Positions 14,833-22,700 of a DNA stretch of 24,117 nucleotides are shown piece after piece (positions within the stretch are counted from its first letter, which is position 1; every line of letters begins with the position of its first letter). Origin of the DNA: DASZOC01 sp035550975. GTDB taxonomy: Bacteria > Actinomycetota > CADDZG01 > WHSQ01. The notes under the pieces were generated by a model that saw only the letters and a list, made by a program, of their open reading frames with translations, was not told the DNA's origin and did no database searches. The stretch lies in the NCBI GenBank assembly GCA_035550975.1, contig DASZOC010000024.1:1-24117 (forward strand). The letters run 5' to 3'. A program made the position numbers and the translations under genes.

Positions 14833-17800
14833 GTGTCAGCATCGGGCGAGATCAGGATCTTCTTGATCGCCGATATCCGCGGGTACACGAAGTTCACGCA
14901 CGACCGAGGAGACGAGGCCGGCGCTCGACTCGCCTCTCGCTTCGCGGACCTCGCCGCTGAGGGAATCGAGCACCATGAGGGGTCCGTGGTGGAGCTCCGC
15001 GGCGACGAAGTGCTCGCCGTGTTTACTTCGCCCCGTCAGTCTCTCCGAGCGGCGGTCGAACTACAGACCCGGTTCGTCGAGGAGACCGCGGCCGATCCCT
15101 CCCTTCCGCTGCGTGTGGGCATCGGGCTCGATGCGGGCGAGGCCGTCGAGGTGGGCAACGGCTACAGGGGAGCGCCGCTCAACATCGCCTCCAGACTGTG
15201 CGCGCTTGCCACACCCGGGGAGGTCCTCGCGACGCAAGGGGTGGTCGACCTCGCACGCCATATAGAGGGTCTGCGGCTCTACGAACAGGGCCCGACGCGG
15301 CTGAAAGGGCTGGACCGCCCGGTCACGATCGTCAAGGTCGTCGCCGAGACCGCCAACCCATACAAGGGTCTGCGCGCGTTCGATGAGGCGGACGCACCCG
15401 ACTTCTTCGGGCGCGAGGCATTGACCGAGCAACTCCTAGACCGGCTGGCGGAGAAGATCCCAAGCGCGCGTCTCCTTGCGGTCGTCGGACCGAGTGGGAG
15501 TGGCAAATCGTCAGTCGTGCGGGCAGGACTCGTGCCCGCGCTGCGCGCCGGAGCCCTGCCCGGCTGGACCCGGGCCCGGGTTGCCGTGATGATCCCGGGG
15601 CTGCACCCGATGAAAGAGCTGGCGGCCGCTTTGCGCCGAGTGCCGGGCGCCGATCAGGACGATCTCGAGGATCTTTCGTTGGATCCAGCCGATCTCGGGC
15701 GGGTCGTCGAGCGCGCGCTGCCGCCACGCTCCAAGCTGGTGCTGGTCATCGATCAGTTCGAAGAGCTCTTCACCCTGGTCGAAGACGAGGAGCTTCGGAC
15801 GAGCTTCCTTGAAGCCCTCTACGAAATGGTCGTCCAGCCCAAGGGCCGCCTGGCAGTGGTCATCACCCTGCGGGCAGATTTCTATGACCGCCCGCTCCTG
15901 TACAAGGAGTTCGGCGGTCTCGTCGGAACCCGAACGCATGGGGTCACGGCCCTCTCGCCCCATGAGCTCGAACGCGCCGTCACCGGTCCGGCGGAACGTG
16001 CGGGGGTTGCGCTCGAACCGGGACTCGTATCCCAGATCGTGGCCGACGTCAGCAGCGAACCGGGCGCGCTGCCGTTGTTGCAGTACGCGCTGACGGAGTT
16101 GTTCGAGCACCGTTCCGGAAACAACATGACGCTCGAGGCGTATCGGACGGTGGGGGGCGTCTCGGGCGCTCTGATCCGCAGAGCCGAGTCCCTTTACGGC
16201 GAGCTGGAACCTACGGATCGTGATGCAGCTCGCCAGCTCTTCCTTCGCCTCGCTACCTCTGTGAACGAGGTCGATGTGACGCGGCGACGTGTCGCCCGCG
16301 CTGAGATCCTGTCGGTGGTGGGCGACGCCACGGCGATGGAAACGGCGCTGGATGCGTTCGGGGCCGGGCGGCTCCTTTCGTTCGACCGTGATCCGTTCAC
16401 CGGTACCCCGACGGTCGAAGTTGCCCACGAGGCCTTGCTGTCCGAATGGTCGCGATTACGCGGGTGGCTGGAGGCCGCTCGTGAAGATCTACGGGCAGAA
16501 CGTCGATTGGCCGCTGCCGCTCGTGAGTGGCTCGATGCCGGGCGCGACGATTCGTTCCTCGTAACGGGGTCACGGCTGGAGCGCTTCGAAGGATGGCGCG
16601 AGAGCTCCGGACTTGCAGTCACGCCGGAGCAAGGAGATTTCCTGGCAGCGTCGCGCGCGAGCTGGGAGCGGGTGCAAGCCGAGGACGAGGCCCGACAAGC
16701 GAGGGAGCGTGCCCTCGAGCGCCGGACCCTGCGTCGCACGCGCGCTCTCGTCGCGGTCTTGGGGGTGGCCGCGTTGGTAGCCGCGGGCTTGACGGTCTTA
16801 GCGTTCAACCAGCGCGCTCGCGCGCAACGCGAGGCGCGCACCGCGGTCGCGCGCGAGCTCGCGGCCGCCTCGGTGGCGAACTTGGAGACCGATCCCGAGC
16901 GCAGCATCCTATTGGCGGTCCAGGCCATCGAGGAAACTCGCTCTGCCGACGGGACGGTGCTGCCGGAGGCGAAGGAAGCGCTCCACCAAGCAGTCGTCGC
17001 GTCCAGGATCGAGCTCTCAGTTCCAGGTGTGGGCGGGGCCGTTGACTGGAGCCCGCGCGGGGTCTTCGTTACCGAAGGCCCGGAGGAAAGTGGCGTGATC
17101 GACATCCGCGACGTTTCGACTGGGAAGCGGGTCCGGTCTTTTAGGGGACACGACATCGACATCAATGACGTGGCATTCGATCCCACGGGCTCGATGCTGG
17201 CCACCGTGGGAGATGACGGGAAGCTGAAGCTGTGGGACCCGAAGACCGGCCGGTCGCTACGATCGTGGTCGGGCACGGGCGCCGTATGGGGGCCATCGTT
17301 CGACGCGACTGGTTCGCTACTGGCCGCGACCTGGCGTGAGGAGGGGATCGTGCGCGTCGTGGATCCCACCAATGGTCAAGTCGTCAATACCCTCTCGATG
17401 AAAGGGGCGTTCGACACCGCCTTTTCTCCCGACGGGGAGCGCCTCGCCGTGACCTCCAATGACCTGCTCGAGGTGGCGGTGTTCGACCTCGACACGGGAC
17501 GGCGGGAGCTGCGCCTCCCCAGTGACCAGTTCCCTGTCGACAGGGTCGCCTGGAGTCCCGACGGGCGCTTTATCGCCACGGCAGGTGACGGACAGATCGG
17601 TCGCGTGTGGGATGCGGCAACGGGACGGCTGCGGTTCACGTTATCGGCGCACGCGGGACCGGTGTACACGGTCGACTGGAGCCCCGACTCGAGCCGGCTG
17701 GTAACCGGCGGCTTAGACGGCATCGCGATCGTGTGGGACATCACGAAGGATGATGCCCGGGAGTTCCTGAGGATTTCGGCTCAGGAAATCCGCAGCGGCG

Positions 17801-18924
17801 CCTTGGCGGCGTTCTCGCCTTCCGGAGATCGCGTCATCACGGGGGCTTACGACATTTCCGCTACGAAGATCTGGGACATCTCGTTGTCCGGTGACGCCGA
17901 GTGGGCGAACTTACCCGTAGCGACGCCGCCGAAGGTTGAGTTCTCCCAAGATGCGCGACGTCTGGTGGCGACGAGCGCCACAGATTCGGTATCGATTTGG
18001 GAGCTGGCGACTGGACGGAAGGTTCGGTCGATCCCGCCGCCTGGTGAGGCCGAGGGAAGCGACTTCTATCGGTTCGACGTCAGCCCGGACGGGAAGCTGA
18101 TCGCGATGGCGGGACTCGACGGGATCGCGCGGGTACGCAACGTCTCCACTGGGGAGGAAAGGTTCACCGTCCGACACGAAGGGGGTGGGTCGAGTAACCG
18201 CCTGTCCGTAGGGATCGGGCCGTCGGTGGCGTGGAGCGGCGACGGAAGATACTTAGTCACGTCCGACCCCGCAGGAACCACGAAGATCGTCGATCGTTCC
18301 GGCCGCCTCATCGGCGTTCTGCGAGAAGTCGATGGGTTCTTGCCCTCGGATGCCGACATCAGCGCAGACGGCCGAAAGGTGGTTACGACTGCCTCCCCCG
18401 AGCGGACGAGTCCCGGCGACGCAGTGAAGGTATGGGACCGAGACACGGGCAAAGTGGTCACCAGCATCCAGACCGACGCGCATGAGGTTGCATTCGATCC
18501 CAGCGGCACTCGTATCGCGACCGGCGACGAGCGAGGACTCACACAGATCTGGGATGCGGATACCGGCGAGAATCTCCAGAAGCTTTCCGGCCACGCAGGC
18601 CCCATCCTGGACATCGTGTTTAACCCCGATGGTTCTACCGTCGCTACGGCCAGTTTCGACGGCACCATCCGACTCTTTGACCCGCTGTCGGGGCTGCAAG
18701 GCCTGCTGTTGCGAGCGCATCGAGTCGGCGTCTTCGGACTCGACTTCAGCCCCGACGGCACGAAGCTAGCCTCGGCCGGCTTGGATGGGGTTGCTCGGGT
18801 TTGGGCGTTGGACATCGATCATCTCCTTGAGATCGCCCGAACTGAAGTCACCAGATCCCTGACAGACGAGGAGTGCCGCCAGTACCTGCACTTGGATGAC
18901 TGCCCTACGTCCCTTTCCGCGTAA
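14833..18924 (+). CDS. Class III cyclase / nSTAND1 ATPase / WD40 signalling protein
   Basis: A 1363-aa receptor-like protein, sole cargo of the tRNA island. Residues 8-170: class III nucleotide cyclase with metal Asp D14 (IADIRGYT) and D58 (GDE), and transition-state N117 and R121. The base-selecting positions are E54 and A114 rather than Lys/Asp, so the product is uncertain. Residues 175-600: nSTAND1 ATPase, opening NPYKGLRAFDEADAPDFFGR, Walker A GPSGSGKS (219-226), Walker B LVLVIDQFEE (D307). A coiled basic stretch and one membrane helix (about 637-659) follow. Residues 733-1332 contain 14 WD40 blades (two seven-blade propellers). The tail is LTDEECRQYLHLDDCP, common in this group. GTG start with GGAG 8 nt upstream. 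Likely a signal-triggered switch; STAND proteins of this kind act in signalling or phage defence, but neither role is proven here. Confidence 0.9.
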   Translation: MSASGEIRIFLIADIRGYTKFTHDRGDEAGARLASRFADLAAEGIEHHEGSVVELRGDEVLAVFTSPRQSLRAAVELQTRFVEETAADPSLPLRVGIGLDAGEAVEVGNGYRGAPLNIASRLCALATPGEVLATQGVVDLARHIEGLRLYEQGPTRLKGLDRPVTIVKVVAETANPYKGLRAFDEADAPDFFGREALTEQLLDRLAEKIPSARLLAVVGPSGSGKSSVVRAGLVPALRAGALPGWTRARVAVMIPGLHPMKELAAALRRVPGADQDDLEDLSLDPADLGRVVERALPPRSKLVLVIDQFEELFTLVEDEELRTSFLEALYEMVVQPKGRLAVVITLRADFYDRPLLYKEFGGLVGTRTHGVTALSPHELERAVTGPAERAGVALEPGLVSQIVADVSSEPGALPLLQYALTELFEHRSGNNMTLEAYRTVGGVSGALIRRAESLYGELEPTDRDAARQLFLRLATSVNEVDVTRRRVARAEILSVVGDATAMETALDAFGAGRLLSFDRDPFTGTPTVEVAHEALLSEWSRLRGWLEAAREDLRAERRLAAAAREWLDAGRDDSFLVTGSRLERFEGWRESSGLAVTPEQGDFLAASRASWERVQAEDEARQARERALERRTLRRTRALVAVLGVAALVAAGLTVLAFNQRARAQREARTAVARELAAASVANLETDPERSILLAVQAIEETRSADGTVLPEAKEALHQAVVASRIELSVPGVGGAVDWSPRGVFVTEGPEESGVIDIRDVSTGKRVRSFRGHDIDINDVAFDPTGSMLATVGDDGKLKLWDPKTGRSLRSWSGTGAVWGPSFDATGSLLAATWREEGIVRVVDPTNGQVVNTLSMKGAFDTAFSPDGERLAVTSNDLLEVAVFDLDTGRRELRLPSDQFPVDRVAWSPDGRFIATAGDGQIGRVWDAATGRLRFTLSAHAGPVYTVDWSPDSSRLVTGGLDGIAIVWDITKDDAREFLRISAQEIRSGALAAFSPSGDRVITGAYDISATKIWDISLSGDAEWANLPVATPPKVEFSQDARRLVATSATDSVSIWELATGRKVRSIPPPGEAEGSDFYRFDVSPDGKLIAMAGLDGIARVRNVSTGEERFTVRHEGGGSSNRLSVGIGPSVAWSGDGRYLVTSDPAGTTKIVDRSGRLIGVLREVDGFLPSDADISADGRKVVTTASPERTSPGDAVKVWDRDTGKVVTSIQTDAHEVAFDPSGTRIATGDERGLTQIWDADTGENLQKLSGHAGPILDIVFNPDGSTVATASFDGTIRLFDPLSGLQGLLLRAHRVGVFGLDFSPDGTKLASAGLDGVARVWALDIDHLLEIARTEVTRSLTDEECRQYLHLDDCPTSLSA

Positions 18925-18933
18925 CTGCGACAG

Positions 18934-19056
18934 GTTGTCCAACAAATCCCTAACGTCACCTCCGGATGTAGGTGTGTGTAGCGGTAGGGAACCGGTATCG
19001 AAGGCCCTCTGACCTGCATCGATGTCGGGTAACGTCGATCCCGTAATGGCCGTAAA
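18934..19056 (+). repeat. Diverged direct repeat, copy A
   Basis: Shares blocks with 19434-19563 in the same order and spacing: the AACAAATCCCTAACGTCACC block and CGGATGTAGG (to 18972), CTCTGACCTGC (19007-19017) and CCGTAAA (19050-19056). The offset to copy B is 502-507 nt. It begins 10 nt after the stop of the large gene. Confidence 0.55.
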
Positions 19057-19398
19057 TCATCTCTGCACCTTCCGAAACTGCATTTAGCACAGCGCTAATC
19101 CGGATCTACAACTGCTGCAGAAGGTACGCGCAATAGAATGCGAGGAACTTGCGTAACTGCTGGCACGGGCGTTGCATCGATACTGAGTCGGGTCGGTCCA
19201 TGACCATCGGCTCCGGAACTCGTGCCCTACCGATCGTGGTGTTGCGCTCGCGCCGAACAATCGGCAGCAATCTCCACATCGGCCGAGGCATCACATCGTT
19301 CCTTAGGAGCTATTGAACGCACGCGGTAGTCGCGATCCCACGTTCGCTTGCTGACAACCTGCGAAAAAGGCACCCCAGCAAAGCGCTCATTCCGATCT

Positions 19399-19440
19399 GG
19401 ACACTGGGGTCGCCTCCAACTCTTGGGCGACGGGGTGTCC
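19399..19440. repeat. Imperfect palindrome / hairpin near the island right end
   Basis: Outer stem GGACAC (19399-19404) with GTGTCC (19435-19440), inner stem GTCGCC (19409-19414) with GGCGAC (19426-19431), a small internal loop and an 11-nt apical loop. No T tract follows, so it is not a typical terminator. Confidence 0.5.
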
Positions 19441-19563
19441 TCAACAAAACCGCAACGTCACCAGCGGATGTAGGCAGAAAAGGATGTGAGTACCTGTGAT
19501 CAGAAAAAACACTCTGACCTGCCTAGATCGTCATGAACGTACATCGGTGTAAGTGCCCGTAAA
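19434..19563 (+). repeat. Diverged direct repeat, copy B
   Basis: Partner of copy A: CAACGTCACC, CGGATGTAGG (to 19474), CTCTGACCTGC (19512-19522) and CCGTAAA (19557-19563). It ends 13 nt before the attR copy, so it marks the extreme right end of the island. Confidence 0.55.
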
Positions 19564-19576
19564 CGCCTTTGACACA

Positions 19577-19620
19577 CCTCGCACGGGTGAGGTCAGGAGT
19601 TCGAATCTCCTCTGGTCCAC
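19577..19620 (+). repeat. attR: partial tRNA-Ala, 44-nt direct repeat copy 2
   Basis: An exact copy of 14371-14414. It lacks the acceptor 5' strand, D arm and 5' anticodon stem, so it cannot give a tRNA. The sequence from 19621 onward should be what followed the tRNA before the island inserted. Confidence 0.9.
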
Positions 19621-19707
19621 GCAGATAGAGCCCTCGCCTCCTCCCGCTGCTTGCGTCAGCATGGCCCCCACCGTGTCAGTTTCAGGCGGTACCACCCGAT
19701 GCGTAGT

Positions 19708-19713
19708 TAAGGT
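19708..19713 (+). promoter_or_regulatory. -10 element TAAGGT of the cyclase-SARP gene
   Basis: TAAGGT (TANNNT) ends 6 nt before ATG 19720; no Shine-Dalgarno is present. It fits the leaderless layout of several chromosomal genes in this window. Confidence 0.45.
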
Positions 19714-19719
19714 TCGTTC

Positions 19720-22700
19720 ATGCGGGGCAGGGCATCCGAGGGTCATCCCCTCACCATCATGTTCACCGATCTCGAGGGGTCGACTTCTCTCCGCACGCGC
19801 CTCGGGGACGTGGCCAGTGAGGAGTTGATGCGACTCCACGACCGACTCGTTCGTGAACGGGTGGGTTCCCATTCGGGCCGCGTGGTCGACGCAACCGGTG
19901 ACGGTTTCATGGTGACTTTCGGTTCGGTGAGGAACGCCATCGCGTGCGCCGTCGACATCCAACGGACGCTCGAAACACATAGCCCTCCAGAACAAGAGGA
20001 AGACCGGCTGCGGGTTCGGATCGGCATCAACACCGGCGAAGTCATCTACGAGAACAACCGCGTCAGAGGAGAAGCCGTTCACGCCGCGGCGCGAGTAATG
20101 AGTAAAGCGAACGGAGGCGAGATCCTCGTCTCCGAAGTGGTCAAACAACTCGCCGGAACGATCCCTGAGGTGGCGTTTCGAGACCGTGGTCGTGTCGTTC
20201 TAAAAGGTTTTCCCGATCGATGGCGATTGCTCGAGGTCGTCTGGCGCTCCCTGCTGCGCGTCCGATTGCTGGGGGGCATGGATGTCAGGTATGCGACGGA
20301 GCGACTGCTTGCCCTTGATTCCCCACGGTTACAGTCTCTTCTCGCCTATCTCCTTCTCCACCGGGATGCACCCCAGCAACGCCAGCACCTGGCATTTGTT
20401 CTGTGGCCGGATTCGACCGAGGCGCAGGCGAGAACAAACCTGAGACAGCTCTTGCACCATCTGCGCCGCGCGATCCCGCAATCAGAAAGTTTCCTTGAGG
20501 TCGGCCCGGCCCGCATCCAGTGGCGATCCGACGGACCATTTTCACTTGACGTTGCCCAGTTCGAGCTAGCGGCGGATCGCGCCGACAAGGCTGACGATGA
20601 CGAGGCAAGAGAGATCCTCGAGGAGGCCGTGGCCCTCTATGGCGGTGAGCTTCTGCCGGGCTGCTACGACGAGTGGATCCTTGCCGAGCGGGAGGGTTTG
20701 CGCGACCGCAACGTCGAGCTCCTCGAGCAGCTGATTACGATCCTCGAACAGGAGCGGGACTATCAGGCCGGAGCTCGATATGCCGAACTCCTGCTCCGGT
20801 CCGACCCACTGCATGAGTCGACCTACCGACGGCTGATGAGGCTCTACTCGTTGTGCGGGGATCGGGCACGAGCATTGCGCGTGTACCACAGGTGCGCCAC
20901 GGTGCTCGAGCGCGAGCTCGGGGTCGAGCCAAGCCCAGCGACGCGCGACGCGTACGCGGCGCTGCTGTCCCTCGAGTCCGCTGTCGATGTCCCTGAGACG
21001 CGGCCCCCAACTCTCGCGACGGAATGGCCGTTGTTGGGGCGCCACGCCGAATGGGAGCGCGCGGTGGCGGCGTGGCACGCCGCCGTCGCGGGGGGTTCCC
21101 GATTCCTCGTGGTGAACGGCGAGCCAGGTATCGGCAAGAGCCGGTTGGTCCAGGAACTCGAGATCTGGTGCGCGCGTCAAGGGATCGCTACAGCTCGGAC
21201 CCGCTCGTATGTCGCCGAGGGCACGCTGGCTTACGCGCCCGTGGTCGAGTGGCTTCGTTCGGAAACCCTCCGGCCAGGTCTCGCCAAGCTGTCCGACGTC
21301 TGGCTGACCGAGGTCGCGCGGCTCTTGCCGGAGCTTCTGACGGACAACCCTGAGCTACCTCCTCCGGACCGGCTGACGGAGAGCGAACAGCGCCAGCGGT
21401 TGTTCGAGGCACTCGCGCGCGCGATCTTCGTCGGCGAGAAGCCACTCCTCCTGGTACTCGACGATATCCAATGGTGCGATCAGGAAACTCTGGAGTTCCT
21501 GCACTACCTGGTCCGTCTCGATCCCGGTATGCCTCTATTGATCGCCGCCACCGCGCGCGTCGAGGAGGTCGGTACCGATCATCCTGCGACAACGCTCTTT
21601 GCCGCGATACGCAGCCGCGACGAGCTTGTCGAGATATCCCTCGGTCCCCTAGACGAGGCCGGGTCCTTCGCGCTCGCCAAGGAACTCAGCGATCGTGAGA
21701 TCGAACCGGAGGTAGCTCAGCGTCTCTACCGCGAGGCTGAAGGGAACCCCCTCTTCTTGGTGGAGTCGGTGCGCGCCGGACTGGCTACCGGGGAGATGCC
21801 GCCGAAGGTCCAATCGGTGATCGAGGCCCGCCTCGCGCAGCTCTCGCCGGTGGCGCGGGACATGGTGGGTCTGGCCGCGACGGTCGGACGAGAGTTCACC
21901 TTCGAGGTCCTACGAGGAGCGTCTACACACGACGAGGACACGCTCGTGCGCGGCCTCGACGAATTGTGGCGCCGCCGCATCATCCGGGAGCAAGGGGCCA
22001 ATGCCTATGACTTCAGTCACGACAAGCTCCGCGAAGTTGCCTACGCGCTCCTAGGTCCCATCCGGCGGACTCGCTTGCATCTCAGCATCGCGCGCGCCCT
22101 CGAGACACACTATGCCTCGGATCTCGATCCGGTGAGTGGCCAGATCGCCACGCACTACGAACGCGCCGGGTCACCGGCAAAGGCGATCCCGCATTACGCG
22201 CGGGCGGCCGCCGTGGCCCAAGCCAGGTTTGCGAACGAGGAAGCGATCGCTTTTCTGAAGCGCGCCCTACGACTTCTCAGTGAACTACCCCTTGACCGGG
22301 CGCGCGATGAGCAAGAGCTCGAGCTGCTGATGGCCATCGGACCCCCTACAGTCGCCCTGCGAGGCTACGGTTCGCCCGACGCTCGGGAGATCTACTCGAG
22401 CGCGCGCGAGTTGTGCGAGCGCCTGGGCACGGTCTCGACCGCACCGATCCTGCGTGGACTCGCTATGGCATCCATAGGTCGAAGTGAGATCGACAAGGCA
22501 TTTGAGTTGGGGGAAGAACTCCTCACCATGGCCGAGACCGAGCGGAACGCCTTTCTCATAGTGGAAGCGCACTACGTGCTCGGGGTCACGACGTTCTGGC
22601 GAGGGGAGTTCGAGGCTTCTCGTCGTCATCTACAGGAATCGATCGCGCTCTACAGTCCGGACAACCACCGGGAGCACGTGAATTTGTTCGCACAAGATCC

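Larger units (their letters stand above)
14371..19620. mobile_element. Integrated genomic island at tRNA-Ala, no integrase seen
   Basis: This 5.2-kb segment is bounded by the intact tRNA 3' end and by its exact 44-nt copy. The only large open gene is the cyclase-nSTAND-WD40 gene (14833-18924). No tyrosine or serine recombinase, excisionase, relaxase or phage gene can be read on either strand. It therefore looks like a remnant or a cis-mobilisable element that would need a recombinase from elsewhere. Both ends keep a shared AACAAATCCCTAAC repeat beside the att copies. The flanks inside the ends are visibly poorer in G+C than the chromosome, which supports foreign origin. Confidence 0.8.
18925..19719. 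other. Right end of the island and spacer, no gene
   Basis: 795 bases without a credible gene. It holds two diverged copies of a 120-130-bp sequence (18934-19056 and 19434-19563), a strong imperfect hairpin (19399-19440), the attR copy (19577-19620) and the promoter of the next gene (19708). Base composition is visibly nearer 50% G+C than the flanking genes. Short frames such as the 62-aa minus one at 19106-19294 resemble nothing known. No recombinase remnant could be read. Confidence 0.6.

Noticed and set aside
14833..18924. Calling the island gene a Pycsar or Avs defence system
   Set aside because: The domain types overlap with these systems, but no effector gene is adjacent and the specificity residues do not identify a pyrimidine cyclase. 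Kept as a hypothesis only.
19106..19294. 62-aa minus-strand frame in the island right end
   Set aside because: No recognisable motif, no ribosome site, and it lies in a region of broken frames; treated as chance.
14415..19576. Integrase or recombinase remnant inside the island
   Set aside because: I read both strands of the two non-coding ends for the R-H-R-Y or serine-recombinase patterns and found nothing I could support.
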